Shown one piece after another: positions 1 to 16,774 of a DNA stretch of 37,417 nt (position 1 is the stretch's first letter; the number at the start of each line of letters is the position of its first letter). The stretch covers positions 1 to 37,417 of the forward strand of contig JACPUE010000019.1 of assembly GCA_016192425.1 (NCBI GenBank), written 5' to 3'. The position numbers and the translations under genes are program-made. This stretch comes from Burkholderiales bacterium. Lineage in GTDB: Bacteria; Pseudomonadota; Gammaproteobacteria; Burkholderiales; Burkholderiaceae_C. The notes beneath the pieces are model-generated. The model worked only from the letters and a program-made list of their open reading frames with translations. It had not been told where the DNA came from and did no database searches.

Positions 1-145
<145 letters not shown>

Positions 146-153
146 TAGGGATT

Positions 154-229
154 AGGGGTATAGCTCAATTGGCAGAGCGTCGGTCTCCAAAACCGAAGGT
201 TGTAGGTTCGATTCCTACTGCCCCTGCCA
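154..229 (+). tRNA. trnW: tRNA-Trp (anticodon CCA)
   Basis: A 76-nt cloverleaf with a 7-bp acceptor stem (154-160 pairing with 219-225, one G-U pair), a five-pair anticodon stem TCGGT/ACCGA, the loop CTCCAAA with anticodon CCA, and the T-loop TTCGATT. Discriminator G is at 226 and CCA is encoded at 227-229. It sits directly after tuf and is probably processed from the tuf transcript, since no promoter fits in the 8-base gap. Confidence 0.97.
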
Positions 230-248
230 TCTGAAAGTGGCAAACAAG

Positions 249-272
249 GCCCGCCAGTCTCTGGCGGGCTTC
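249..272 (+). terminator. Hairpin after tRNA-Trp, possible weak terminator or processing signal
   Basis: GCCCGCCAG (249-257) and CTGGCGGGC (261-269) form a perfect 9-bp GC-rich stem with a TCT loop. Only two T residues follow directly, then CAGTGTCTT, so termination may be partial. This would let some transcription continue from tuf-trnW into secE-nusG. Confidence 0.6.
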
Positions 273-312
273 AGTGTCTTGAGCGGCACCGAAATATTGA
301 GGACAGGCAGTG

Positions 313-696
313 ATGGCCACTTCGCAAGTTGAAACAGTCAGCACCGGGCAGGACAAGGCCAAATTGGCGGCCGTTGTGTTGCTGGTGATTGGTTCCGTGG
401 CTGGTTTTTACCTGTTGGGCAAGCAGGGCCCCGTGGCGCAATGGGGGGCATTGATTGCTGGCCTGGTTGCGGCTGCAGCAGTGTTTTTGATGTCCGAGCC
501 CGGTCGGCAGCTTGTTGCTTTCTCGCGGGACTCCTGGCGCGAGGCCAAAAAGGTGGTCTGGCCCAGCCGCAAGGAAGCCATGCAGATGACGGGTTATGTG
601 TTTGCGTTTGCAGTAGTCATGGCGCTGTTCCTTTGGCTCACGGACAAGACCCTGGAATGGGTGCTTTACGACCTGATCTTGGGCTGGAGAAAATAA
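313..696 (+). CDS. secE: Preprotein translocase subunit SecE
   Basis: A 127-aa protein, the same length as the enterobacterial SecE. It is the small membrane subunit that clamps SecY in the SecYEG export channel. Three hydrophobic segments are visible (about residues 16-36, 42-60 and 95-115). The conserved amphipathic motif REAKKVVWPSRKEA precedes the last one. ATG 313 is preferred, with GAGGA at 299-303 as ribosome-binding site. A GTG directly before it (310) is also in frame and cannot be excluded. The stop TAA abuts the nusG ATG without a gap, so the two are cotranscribed and probably translationally coupled. Confidence 0.95.
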   Translation: MATSQVETVSTGQDKAKLAAVVLLVIGSVAGFYLLGKQGPVAQWGALIAGLVAAAAVFLMSEPGRQLVAFSRDSWREAKKVVWPSRKEAMQMTGYVFAFAVVMALFLWLTDKTLEWVLYDLILGWRK

Positions 697-1287
697 ATGA
701 GCGCTGATGTTGAACTGGGCGGCGCAGGGGTGGCGGGTGCTGCCGCTGCCAATCCTGATTTGCGCTGGTATATCGTTCATGCCTACTCCGGCATGGAAAA
801 AGCTGTGGAGCGCAACATCCTGGAGCGCATAGCGCGTTCCGGCATGCAGGACAAATTCGGCCGGATCCTGGTTCCGACCGAAGAGGTGGTCGAGATGAAG
901 AACGGCCAGCGCAAGACCACTGAGCGGCGTTTGTTCCCAGGCTACGTCTTCGTCGAGATGGTCATGGACGATGACACCTGGCATCTGATCAAGCACACCA
1001 GCAAGGTGACCGGTTTCGTGGGAGGTGCAAAAAACCGACCCGCTCCGATCTCTGAAGACGAGGTTCAAAAAATCGTCAGCCAGATGCAGGAAGGCACCGA
1101 CAAGCCCCGCCACAAGATCGAATTCATGGTGGGTGAAATGGTGCGCGTCAAGGAAGGCCCGTTCACGGACTTCAATGGCTCGGTGGAAGACGTCAACTAC
1201 GAAAAGAGCCGGGTACGCGTCTCCGTGATGATTTTCGGTCGCTCCACGCCCGTCGAGCTGGAATTCAGCCAGATTGAAAAAACCTGA
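697..1287 (+). CDS. nusG: Transcription termination/antitermination factor NusG
   Basis: A 196-aa NusG. The N-terminal NGN domain begins at [16 protein letters not shown] (about residue 24) and includes FPGYVFVEM. It binds the RNA polymerase clamp and suppresses pausing. The C-terminal KOW domain ([16 protein letters not shown], from about residue 145) contacts Rho or ribosomal protein S10. Length and both domains are normal for the family. It starts on the base after the secE stop and lies 120 bases upstream of rplK, the standard order. Confidence 0.98.
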   Translation: MSADVELGGAGVAGAAAANPDLRWYIVHAYSGMEKAVERNILERIARSGMQDKFGRILVPTEEVVEMKNGQRKTTERRLFPGYVFVEMVMDDDTWHLIKHTSKVTGFVGGAKNRPAPISEDEVQKIVSQMQEGTDKPRHKIEFMVGEMVRVKEGPFTDFNGSVEDVNYEKSRVRVSVMIFGRSTPVELEFSQIEKT

Positions 1288-1355
1288 ACGCAGCAGGTCG
1301 ATGGCGTCTCAACGACTCGGCGCCCTGCGTATGAATGAGTCAACAACCCCGGGGA

Positions 1356-1381
1356 GCCTGTCAGCAGCTTTTGCTGCAGGC
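1356..1381 (+). promoter_or_regulatory. Hairpin in the rplK leader, candidate L1 autoregulatory site
   Basis: GCCTG (1356-1360) pairs with CAGGC (1377-1381), and CAGCA (1362-1366) with TGCTG (1372-1376), leaving a single bulged T. The hairpin lies 13 bases before the rplK Shine-Dalgarno sequence. In enterobacteria L1 represses rplKA by binding this leader. The position fits, but I cannot confirm an L1-type internal loop, so the function is inferred. Confidence 0.4.
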
Positions 1382-1407
1382 GTCGGTACCCGTAAGGAGT
1401 CTTGAAA

Positions 1408-1839
1408 ATGGCGAAGAAAATCGTCGGCTTCATCAAGCTGCAAGTGCCAGCTGGTAAGGCCAATCCCTCTCCCCCCATTGGTCCTGCTCTGGGCCAGCGC
1501 GGTCTCAACATCATGGAATTCTGCAAGGCGTTCAACGCGCAGACCCAGGGTGTCGAGCCCGGCCTGCCGCTGCCTGTCGTGATCACAGCATTTGCAGACA
1601 AGAGCTTCACCTTCATCATCAAGACCCCCCCGGCGACCACGCTGATCAAGAAGGCGATCAAGCTGGAAAAGGGTTCTTCGAACGCACTGAAGACCAAGGT
1701 CGGCAAGATCACCCGCGCCCAGCTGGAAGAAATTGCCAAGACCAAGATGAAGGACATGAATGCAGCCTCCCTGGATGCTGCGGTCCGTACCATTGCGGGT
1801 TCTGCGCGCTCCATGGGCGTGACGGTGGAGGGTGTGTAA
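1408..1839 (+). CDS. rplK: 50S ribosomal protein L11
   Basis: A 143-aa L11, the normal length. The N-terminal domain has the signature [20 protein letters not shown]. The C-terminal domain, which binds the GTPase-associated centre of 23S rRNA, ends [17 protein letters not shown] 1408 has AAGGAG at 1394-1399, 8 bases upstream. An in-frame TTG at 1402 is less likely. The stop TAA touches the rplA ATG at 1840, so the pair forms the classical L11-L1 operon unit. Confidence 0.98.
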   Translation: MAKKIVGFIKLQVPAGKANPSPPIGPALGQRGLNIMEFCKAFNAQTQGVEPGLPLPVVITAFADKSFTFIIKTPPATTLIKKAIKLEKGSSNALKTKVGKITRAQLEEIAKTKMKDMNAASLDAAVRTIAGSARSMGVTVEGV

Positions 1840-2535
1840 ATGGCCAAGCTGACCAAAAAGCAAAAAGCCCTTCAGGGCAAGGTGGAATCCACCCGTCTGT
1901 ACCCTTTGACCGAGGCTTTGTCCATTGTCAAGGATGCTGCCACCGCCAAATTCGACGAGTCGATCGACGTCGCCGTGCAATTGGGTGTGGACGCCAAGAA
2001 GTCCGACCAGGTGGTGCGCGGTGCCGTGGTGCTGCCGGCTGGTACCGGCAAGACCACCCGTGTCGCAGTGTTCGCGCAAGGCGCCAAGGCGGAAGAAGCC
2101 AAGGCTGCTGGCGCTGACATCGTAGGTATGGACGACCTGGCCGCCATGGTCAAGGCCGGTGACATGCCCTTCGACGTGGTGATTGCTGCGCCGGACGCGA
2201 TGCGTGTGGTGGGTACGCTGGGCCAGATCCTGGGCCCCCGTGGCCTGATGCCCAACCCCAAGGTTGGCACCGTGACGCCTGATGTGGCCACGGCCGTGAA
2301 GAACGCCAAGGCGGGTCAGGTGCAGTTCCGCGTGGACAAGGCAGGTATCGTGCACAGCACCATCGGCCGCCGCTCGTTTGACAACGACAAGCTCCAGGCC
2401 AACCTGTCTGCGCTGATTGAAGCGCTGAACAAGGCCAAGCCTGCCACGAGCAAGGGCCTGTACCTGCGCAAGGTGGCCCTGTCCTCGACCATGGGCGTCG
2501 GTGTTCGCATCGACACGCAGACCATCGCAGCGTAA
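1840..2535 (+). CDS. rplA: 50S ribosomal protein L1
   Basis: A 231-aa L1, which builds the mobile L1 stalk around the ribosomal E site and can repress its own mRNA. The conserved core [15 protein letters not shown] is present near residue 130, followed by [21 protein letters not shown]. Length and both ends match the family. It starts on the first base after rplK. The next gene, rplJ, is separated by a 222-base structured leader, the usual control boundary. Confidence 0.98.
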   Translation: MAKLTKKQKALQGKVESTRLYPLTEALSIVKDAATAKFDESIDVAVQLGVDAKKSDQVVRGAVVLPAGTGKTTRVAVFAQGAKAEEAKAAGADIVGMDDLAAMVKAGDMPFDVVIAAPDAMRVVGTLGQILGPRGLMPNPKVGTVTPDVATAVKNAKAGQVQFRVDKAGIVHSTIGRRSFDNDKLQANLSALIEALNKAKPATSKGLYLRKVALSSTMGVGVRIDTQTIAA

Positions 2536-2757
2536 TTGCGCGAAATCTTGAGGTGCCGAAAGGTACCTCGGTGGTGGGCCGCCGCACCCGTGCGGTGGGC
2601 CATCCAAGACCGCTGGTGTGCCGACAGGCGCTTAATCCGCAAGGCCAGCGCAGATGGCGATCCCGCTGCAGATGGAATGATTGTTCCTCCACAGTTGGTC
2701 GCTGCAACAAGAGCGCACCGAGGGACTTGTCCCGAAGTGCATTTAAAGGAGTAGACC
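2536..2757 (+). promoter_or_regulatory. rplJL mRNA leader (ribosomal L10-leader type)
   Basis: A 222-base non-coding spacer between rplA and rplJ with several strong stems. There is an 8-bp stem capped by a GAAA tetraloop (2550-2557 with 2562-2569), and CCGCAC/GTGCGG (2582-2587 with 2590-2595). A two-part helix has GCAC (2714-2717) with GTGC (2737-2740) enclosing GGGAC (2722-2726) with GTCCC (2729-2733). The short internal loop CGA/GAA between those two helices could form tandem G-A pairs, as in kink-turns. The L10(L12) complex is known to bind a kink-turn in this leader in other bacteria; assigning it to this helix is my inference. The rplJ ribosome-binding site follows directly. Confidence 0.7.
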
Positions 2758-3258
2758 TTGAGTCTTAATCGCAGTGAGAAAGAAGCGGTCATCAATGAAG
2801 TGACCAGCCTCGCCGCTAAAGCTCAAACGCTTGTGATTGCGGAATACCGTGGCATCACGGTCGCCGACATGACCAAACTGCGCGTGGATGCACGCAGCAA
2901 GGGTGTGAGCCTGAGTGTTCTGAAGAACACCCTGGCACGCCGTGCTGTGGCAGGCAGCCAGTTTGACGTGGTGGCCGACCAGATGACTGGTCCGCTGATC
3001 TATGGCTTCTCCGAAGACGCTGTGGCCGCCGCCAAGGTGGTGGCCGATTTCGCGAAGACCAACGACAAGCTGGTCATTCGCGGCGGCGCCTTCGCAGGCA
3101 AGGCCCTGGATGTCGATGGCGTGAAGCAACTGGCCAACATTCCTTCCAAGGAAGTGCTGCTGGCCCAGTTGTGTGGCTTGCTGATGTCGCCCATCTCCCG
3201 TACCGCAGTGGTGCTGGGTGCCCTGGCGGCGAAAAAAGGCGAAGCAGCTGCAGCCTGA
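2758..3258 (+). CDS. rplJ: 50S ribosomal protein L10
   Basis: A 166-aa L10 that anchors L7/L12 dimers to the ribosome. It begins [12 protein letters not shown], the usual betaproteobacterial start, but the initiator is TTG at 2758. This start is supported by AAAGGAG at 2745-2751, six bases upstream, and by the family N terminus. The helix that binds L12 lies in the Ala-rich C-terminal part. Use of TTG may cap translation of this strictly balanced protein. The gene precedes rplL by 43 bases and is expressed with it under the leader upstream. Confidence 0.96.
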   Translation: MSLNRSEKEAVINEVTSLAAKAQTLVIAEYRGITVADMTKLRVDARSKGVSLSVLKNTLARRAVAGSQFDVVADQMTGPLIYGFSEDAVAAAKVVADFAKTNDKLVIRGGAFAGKALDVDGVKQLANIPSKEVLLAQLCGLLMSPISRTAVVLGALAAKKGEAAAA

Positions 3259-3301
3259 GTGCGCGCGGCAAACCTGTTAACCGATTTGTGAGGAAATTCA
3301 A

Positions 3302-3682
3302 ATGGCATTCGATAAAGACGCATTTCTGACCGCTCTGGACGGCATGACGGTCATGGAACTCAATGACCTGGTCAAGGCCATCGAGGAAAAATTTGGCGTG
3401 TCCGCAGCTGCAATGGCTGCTCCGGCCGCTGGTGGCGCTGCTGGCGGCGGCGCTGCTGCTGCTGAAGAGAAGACCGAATTCAACGTCGTGCTGACCGATG
3501 CTGGCGCCAACAAGGTGTCCGTCATCAAGGCCGTGCGTGAAATCACCGGTCTGGGCCTGAAGGAAGCCAAGGACCTGGTGGACGGCGCGCCCAAGAACGT
3601 CAAGGAAGGCATTGCCAAGGCCGACGCCGAAGCAGCCGTCAAGAAGCTGGTGGAAGCTGGCGCCAAGGCCGAACTCAAGTAA
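3302..3682 (+). CDS. rplL: 50S ribosomal protein L7/L12
   Basis: A 126-aa L7/L12 with the three expected parts. The N-terminal dimerisation helices cover about residues 1-35 ([16 protein letters not shown]). A flexible Ala/Gly hinge covers about 38-60 ([18 protein letters not shown]). The globular C-terminal domain, which recruits translational GTPases, contains [16 protein letters not shown]. Start ATG 3302 has GAGGAAA upstream. Several dimers per ribosome are needed, and rplL is usually translated more than its neighbours. Confidence 0.98.
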   Translation: MAFDKDAFLTALDGMTVMELNDLVKAIEEKFGVSAAAMAAPAAGGAAGGGAAAAEEKTEFNVVLTDAGANKVSVIKAVREITGLGLKEAKDLVDGAPKNVKEGIAKADAEAAVKKLVEAGAKAELK

Positions 3683-3945
3683 GTCGGCCTCTTTCAAGGG
3701 CTGGAGCGTCCTCTCAGGGCCTCCAGCCTTTGGTGCTTCCAGAGCACACCTGAAACCCCACCCGAAGTGCAAGGGTTTCAAGTGTCTTCTGACCCATCCG
3801 ACAACAGAAGGCGCCTTGGTCCGGGCGATGTGCAAGGCATCGCCGTCCGCCATGGTTGGTAGTGGCCAACCGCCAAGCCTGCGGCATATCCTTCCGCAGT
3901 TCCGTCGTCGAAGACCCAGGACCCCAGTCTTAGCCCGGAGATCTC
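3683..3945 (+). promoter_or_regulatory. Folded rplL-rpoB spacer (attenuator/processing region)
   Basis: These 263 non-coding bases hold six inverted repeats in series: GGCTGGAG/CTCCAGCC (3699-3706, 3721-3728), GTGCT/AGCAC (3733-3737, 3743-3747), TGAAACCC/GGGTTTCA (3751-3758, 3773-3780), GGCGATG/CATCGCC (3824-3830, 3838-3844), GGTTGG/CCAACC (3854-3859, 3866-3871) and CTGCGG/CCGCAG (3879-3884, 3894-3899). None ends in a long T-run. In E. coli this spacer holds a partial terminator and an RNase III site that lower rpoBC output relative to the ribosomal genes. The same role is inferred here. Confidence 0.65.
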
Positions 3946-8058
<4,113 letters not shown>

Positions 8059-8079
8059 TTCGGAAAGGGAAAGAGTCTT

Positions 8080-12324
<4,245 letters not shown>

Positions 12325-12349
12325 TCTGCAGGCGGCATGACCTACCGCG

Positions 12350-12390
12350 CTCCCGGCCTGTCTGGTTCCAGGCAGGCCGGGAGTTTTTTT
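12350..12390 (+). terminator. Rho-independent terminator of the rpoBC operon
   Basis: CTCCCGGCCTGTCTGG (12350-12365) pairs with CCAGGCAGGCCGGGAG (12368-12383), a 16-bp stem with one G-U pair around a TT centre. Seven T residues follow at 12384-12390. It is the clearest intrinsic terminator in the window and separates rpoC from rsmB. Confidence 0.95.
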
Positions 12391-12416
12391 ATGGGTCTCC
12401 TATTCTTTTCGAATCC

Positions 12417-13826
12417 ATGACCGGAAAAACCAGCAGCTCCCAGCGTCCCCGCGCAGACCTGCAAGCCCCCGGGGGCCGCACGGCTGCGGGCGCGGCGCCT
12501 GCACTGTCGGTGGTGCTGCAGTCGGTGGCGGCTTGCGTGCAGGCCGTGCGAGCGGGCCGCTCGGGAACCACGGCGCTGGAAACAGTTCCGACCGCTCTGC
12601 GCCCCGCTGTGCAGGCCTTGTTTTTCGAGACGCTGCGCCATCTGGGCATGGCGCAGGCGGTGCGCCGCCAGTTGGCACCACGCACGCCAGCGCCCCCGGC
12701 CGATGCGCTGTTGTGCACTGCGCTGGCACTGATGGCACCGGGCGCCAGTGCGGCTTACGAACCCCACACACTGGTTAATCAGACCGTAGAGGCGGCCAAG
12801 GCCCAGCGCAGCACGCAGGCACAGGCGGGGTTTGTCAACGCCTGCCTGCGGCGCTTTCTGCGCGAACGCCAGGCGCTGTGTGATACCGCCGCGCAGGATG
12901 GGCTGGCACGCTGGAACCACCCGCCCTGGTGGGTGCAAAGGCTGCGCCAGGACCACCCGCAGCATTGGCAGGACGTACTGCAAGCCCCCCGCTGCCAGGC
13001 GCCCATGGTGCTGCGGGTTAATAGGCAAAAAACGACTCCAGCGCAATACCAGCAAGCGCTAGTAGCTATCAATTTAGGAGTAACCTGCATTGGGGCCGAT
13101 GGATTGGTGCTCCAGCGGGCCGTGGCTGTGCAGGCCTTGCCGGGGTTCGCGCAGGGCGAGGTGTCGGTGCAGGATTCGGGCGCACAACGGGCCGCCCCCC
13201 TGCTGCTGCAGGGGCTGGCCTTGGACCAGCCCTTGCGTGTGCTCGATGCCTGTGCCGCGCCGGGCGGCAAGACCGCGCACCTGCTCGAATGGGCTGGGCC
13301 GCAGACGCGTCTGCAGCTCACGGCGCTGGATGTGGACGCGCAACGCTGCGAGCGCATCCGCGCCACGCTGGAACGCTGCCAACTTCAGGCCCAGGTGCTG
13401 GTCGCCGATGCCGGGCGCCCTGAGGATTGGTGGCAGGCGCACTGCGGCGGCGAGCCTTTCGACGCCATCTTGCTGGACGCGCCCTGCACGGCATCGGGCA
13501 TCGTGCGCCGCCACCCCGATGTGCCCTGGCTGCGCCGCGAGAGCGACGTGGCACAGCTGGCCGCCATCCAGGCCCAGCTGCTGCGCGCTCTCTGGCCCCT
13601 GGTACGCCCTGGGGGGCGCTTGCTGTATTGCACCTGCTCGGTGTTCCGGGCCGAGGGGAGCGATCAGATCCAAGCGTTTCTTGCACACAACACTGATGCA
13701 CGCTTGCTGCCGTCGCCGGGCCATTTGTTGCCAGGTGTGCCCCACAAGGCCGAGGGTGTCCCGGACAATCTGTCGGGTGAACATGACGGCTTCTTCTACG
13801 CGCTGCTCGGAAAACAGCCTGGCTGA
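12417..13826 (+). CDS. rsmB: 16S rRNA (cytosine-967-C5)-methyltransferase RsmB
   Basis: A 469-aa RsmB (Fmu/Sun). Residues ~30-155 form a NusB-like RNA-binding domain, and the rest is a SAM-dependent methyltransferase. The SAM loop is VLDACAAPGGKT (residues 275-286). The two catalytic cysteines are C357 in LLDAPCTASG and C407 in YCTCSVF; their 50-residue spacing matches E. coli C325/C375. Codons between VLRVNR and GADGLVL (about residues 204-221) derive from an interspersed repeat (13027-13078), yet the frame is intact. No clear Shine-Dalgarno precedes ATG 12417, and an earlier ATG at 12391 abuts the terminator. The end overlaps the DUF4390 gene if that starts at 13783. Confidence 0.93.
   Translation: MTGKTSSSQRPRADLQAPGGRTAAGAAPALSVVLQSVAACVQAVRAGRSGTTALETVPTALRPAVQALFFETLRHLGMAQAVRRQLAPRTPAPPADALLCTALALMAPGASAAYEPHTLVNQTVEAAKAQRSTQAQAGFVNACLRRFLRERQALCDTAAQDGLARWNHPPWWVQRLRQDHPQHWQDVLQAPRCQAPMVLRVNRQKTTPAQYQQALVAINLGVTCIGADGLVLQRAVAVQALPGFAQGEVSVQDSGAQRAAPLLLQGLALDQPLRVLDACAAPGGKTAHLLEWAGPQTRLQLTALDVDAQRCERIRATLERCQLQAQVLVADAGRPEDWWQAHCGGEPFDAILLDAPCTASGIVRRHPDVPWLRRESDVAQLAAIQAQLLRALWPLVRPGGRLLYCTCSVFRAEGSDQIQAFLAHNTDARLLPSPGHLLPGVPHKAEGVPDNLSGEHDGFFYALLGKQPG
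13027..13078 (+). repeat. Interspersed repeat family 1, copy A (inside rsmB)
   Basis: The copy shows a CCAGCGC arm (13038-13044), a 10-base spacer, then AAGCGCTAGTAGCTATCAAT (13054-13073). It shares this layout with copies B (29001-29054) and C (30467-30523, inverted). The shared core is AGCGCTAG[CT]AGCTATC. It is read in frame as part of RsmB. I associate this element with Comamonadaceae genomes from memory; the similarity between copies is seen directly. Confidence 0.75.
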
Positions 13827-14457
13827 TGCGACGGCCCCCGGCCCTGGGGTGCTGTGGCACCGGGCGCTTGCGCGTGGGATTTGCTGGGTGCTGGCGGGCC
13901 TGCTGGCCCTGTGCTGCGCAGCACAGGCCGCCAATCCGGCCGCCATACCGGAAATGGCCCTCGAACAGACCGATGAAGGCCTCTACCTGCATGCCGTGCT
14001 GCAGTTCGACCTGCCCACGCTGGCCGAAGATGCGTTGCGCAAGGGCATCCCCATGTACTTTGTCACCGAGGCCGAAGTGACCCGGCGGCGCTGGTACTGG
14101 TACGACCAGCACATCGCCACCGAAATGCGCTACCTGCGCCTGAGCTACCAGCCGCTGACGCGGCGCTGGCGGCTCAATGTGTCGTCCGAGCCGTTTGACT
14201 CCAGCGGCCTGGGCGTCGCACTGGGGCAGAATTTTGACGACCTGGCCGATGTGCTGCCGGCCATGCAGCGCATCGTGCGCTGGCGGGTCGCGCCTCCAGG
14301 GGCCATCGTGCCGCAGGAGCAATACCAGGTGCAGCTGCGCTTCCGGCTCGACCTGTCCCAACTGCCGCGCCCTTTGCAGATCGGTGCGATGGGCCGCTCG
14401 GGCTGGAACCTCTCGGTCACGCGCAGCCAGCGCTGGAGCCCGGAGCCCGCGCAATGA
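13783..14457 (+). CDS. Exported DUF4390 family protein
   Basis: A 224-aa protein. After a 30-residue head it has a hydrophobic stretch (GICWVLAGLLALCCAAQA) that looks like a signal peptide cleaved near AQA-AN. The mature part (LHAVLQFDLPTLAEDALRKG, RRRWYWYD, YRL-type beta strands) matches the DUF4390 family of unknown function that accompanies ntrY-type kinases in betaproteobacteria. ATG 13783 overlaps rsmB by 44 bases and has GGGTGA upstream. GTG 13849 would leave a cleaner signal peptide of about 25 residues but has no ribosome-binding site. The stop overlaps the kinase start as ATGA. The family link is from recognition of pattern and context. Confidence 0.8.
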   Translation: MTASSTRCSENSLADATAPGPGVLWHRALARGICWVLAGLLALCCAAQAANPAAIPEMALEQTDEGLYLHAVLQFDLPTLAEDALRKGIPMYFVTEAEVTRRRWYWYDQHIATEMRYLRLSYQPLTRRWRLNVSSEPFDSSGLGVALGQNFDDLADVLPAMQRIVRWRVAPPGAIVPQEQYQVQLRFRLDLSQLPRPLQIGAMGRSGWNLSVTRSQRWSPEPAQ

Positions 14458-16739
14458 GCGAAACGCAGAATGTGCAGCACCCCTCACGGGCGGTGCGCTG
14501 GTCTCTGGGGGTGGGCGTGGCCATCATGGCCGCCATAGCGCTGGTGCTGTTTTTCCTGCTGACCCTCACTACCAACAACCGCGTGCTGTACGAGCGCAAC
14601 TATGGGTGGCTGTTCGTCGTCAACGTGGTGGTGGCGCTGCTTCTGGCGGCTGTGCTGGCGTGGATGGCACTGCGCCTGTACATGCGGGTGCGGCGTGGCC
14701 GCTTCGGCAGCCGCTTGTTGGTCAAGCTGGCAGCCATTTTTGCCTTGGCGGGGCTGATGCCGGGCCTGCTGATCTACTATGTGTCGTACCAGTTCGTCTC
14801 GCGCTCCATCGAGAGCTGGTTTGACGTCAAGGTCGAAGGCGCGCTTGCGGCAGGCGTCAGCCTGGCCAGTGCCACACTGGAGATGCAGGCAACCGACACC
14901 GCCACACGCGCACGCAGCCTTAGCGCGCAACTGGCCCAAACCCCCGATGCCACTGCCGGTCTGGTGCTGGAGCGCATCCGGGATCAGCTTGGCGCCAGCG
15001 ACGTGCTGCTTTGGAATGCATCCGGCCAGCTGGTGGCGAGCGTGGGCCAGTCACGCTACCGGCTCGACCAGGAGCGCCCCACGGCACAGCAGCTGCGCAC
15101 GGTGCGCCAGCAAAGGGCCGTGGGGCAGATCGAAGGGCTGGACGAACTGGCCGACATCACCCGCCCCGAGGCCTTGGGCAATGTGCGCGTCAAGGCCATG
15201 GTGCTCGTGCCCAGCTCCGGCATGGGCCTGATGGTGGAGCCGCGTTATCTGCAGGCCATCGTGCCCTTGCCGACAGTGCTGGTGGACAACGCCGTGGCCG
15301 TGCAAGAGGCCAACCGCGAATACCAGGAACGTGCCTTGGCGCGCGGCGGCCTGCGGCGCATGTACATCGGCACACTGACGCTGAGCCTCTTCCTGGCGGT
15401 GTTCGGCGTCGTGCTGCTGGCAGTGCTGCTGGGCAACCAGTTGGCGCGGCCCTTGCTGGTTTTGGCGGAAGGGGTGCGCGAAGTGGCACAGGGCAACCTC
15501 AGCCCCAAGGCGGCATTGCAGGGCAAGGATGAACTGGGCGGGTTGACACGCTCGTTCGCCTCCATGACCCAGCAACTGGCCGACGCCCGCACCCAGGTGG
15601 AGCGCAGTATGGATGCGGTAGATACCGCCCGGGCGCGCCTGCAGACCATACTGGACAACCTCACGGCAGGGGTCATCGTGCTCGATGCTGAAGGCACCAT
15701 CCGCTCATCCAACCCCGGTGCGACACGCATACTGCGCCAGCCCATGGCTGCATTCCAGGGGCGGCCCCTGGGCGACGTACCGGGGCTGCAGGCCTTTGCC
15801 CATGCGGTACAGCAGCAGTTTGAAGCCTTCCAGAGCCACCGGGATCTCCACGGGCTGGACCACTGGCAGCAATCTTTTGATCTGCACGGCTCCGGCTCTG
15901 CCGAGGGGGCAGTGGCGCAACATGCCACCAGCATCGTCGCCCGGGGGGCAGAACTGCCCGATGCGGCCAGACTGTTGGTTTTTGACGACATCACCGAAAT
16001 CGTTTCGGCCCAGCGCGCGCAGGCCTGGGGCGAGGTCGCGCGGCGCCTGGCGCACGAGATCAAAAACCCCCTCACCCCCATCCAGCTGGCCGCCGAACGG
16101 CTGGAGATGAAACTGCACGCCAAGCTGCCCGCACCGGAGCAGGCGGTGCTTGCCAAGTCGGTCAAGACCATCGTGGACCAGGTTGATGCGATGAAACGCC
16201 TGGTCAACGAATTCCGCGACTATGCACGACTGCCGGCGGCGGAGCTCAAGCCTGTGGACCTCAATGCGCTCATCACCGACATCCTGCAACTCTACGAGTC
16301 CGAGCGTGCCATGGTGGCGGTGCAGGCGCAGCTTGATCCCGCCTGCCCGCGCATCATGGGCGATGCGCAGCAACTGCGCCAGATCGTGCACAACCTGCTG
16401 CAGAACGCGCAGGACGCCACCGAGCAGGCAAGCGCTGCGCGCGCAGATGGCCCCCCCCCGCCAGTCTGCATCAGCACCCACTGGAACGAAGCCTCCCGGC
16501 GCGTGCGTCTGCGCATCAGCGACCAGGGCGGTGGCTTCCCGGCGCACATCCTGCAGCGGGCGTTTGAGCCCTACGTCACCACCAAGGCACGCGGCACCGG
16601 CTTAGGGCTGGCGGTGGTCAAAAAGATCGTGGATGAGCACGGGGCGCGGATAGAACTTCTCAATCGACAAGAAGAAGGAGTAGTACGGGGTGCCCAAGTG
16701 TCGCTATCATTCGCCCCTGAGCAAATAGTTGCTTCCTGA
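14454..16739 (+). CDS. ntrY: NtrY-like membrane sensor histidine kinase
   Basis: A 761-aa kinase with four hydrophobic segments: near residues 20-43, 53-75, 87-108, and one ending the periplasmic loop at about 303-325. It continues with a HAMP domain (from LARPLLVLAEGV), a PAS domain (ILDNLTAGVIVLDAEGTI), and HisKA with phospho-acceptor His534 in RRLAHEIKNPLTPIQL. The HATPase domain shows IVHNLLQNAQDA, ISDQGGGFP and GTGLGLAVVKKI. This layout is that of NtrY, which in other proteobacteria responds to nitrogen or redox state. It overlaps DUF4390 by ATGA and lies 35 bases before its regulator. The signal is unknown. Confidence 0.9.
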   Translation: MSETQNVQHPSRAVRWSLGVGVAIMAAIALVLFFLLTLTTNNRVLYERNYGWLFVVNVVVALLLAAVLAWMALRLYMRVRRGRFGSRLLVKLAAIFALAGLMPGLLIYYVSYQFVSRSIESWFDVKVEGALAAGVSLASATLEMQATDTATRARSLSAQLAQTPDATAGLVLERIRDQLGASDVLLWNASGQLVASVGQSRYRLDQERPTAQQLRTVRQQRAVGQIEGLDELADITRPEALGNVRVKAMVLVPSSGMGLMVEPRYLQAIVPLPTVLVDNAVAVQEANREYQERALARGGLRRMYIGTLTLSLFLAVFGVVLLAVLLGNQLARPLLVLAEGVREVAQGNLSPKAALQGKDELGGLTRSFASMTQQLADARTQVERSMDAVDTARARLQTILDNLTAGVIVLDAEGTIRSSNPGATRILRQPMAAFQGRPLGDVPGLQAFAHAVQQQFEAFQSHRDLHGLDHWQQSFDLHGSGSAEGAVAQHATSIVARGAELPDAARLLVFDDITEIVSAQRAQAWGEVARRLAHEIKNPLTPIQLAAERLEMKLHAKLPAPEQAVLAKSVKTIVDQVDAMKRLVNEFRDYARLPAAELKPVDLNALITDILQLYESERAMVAVQAQLDPACPRIMGDAQQLRQIVHNLLQNAQDATEQASAARADGPPPPVCISTHWNEASRRVRLRISDQGGGFPAHILQRAFEPYVTTKARGTGLGLAVVKKIVDEHGARIELLNRQEEGVVRGAQVSLSFAPEQIVAS

Positions 16740-16774
16740 CAACACCCAGCACTGCAGACGCAAGGCAATCATTC

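Noticed and set aside
13090-13782. The 5' extension of the DUF4390 frame through rsmB
   Set aside because: It only reads rsmB in another frame; the protein-like part begins at about 13783 or later.
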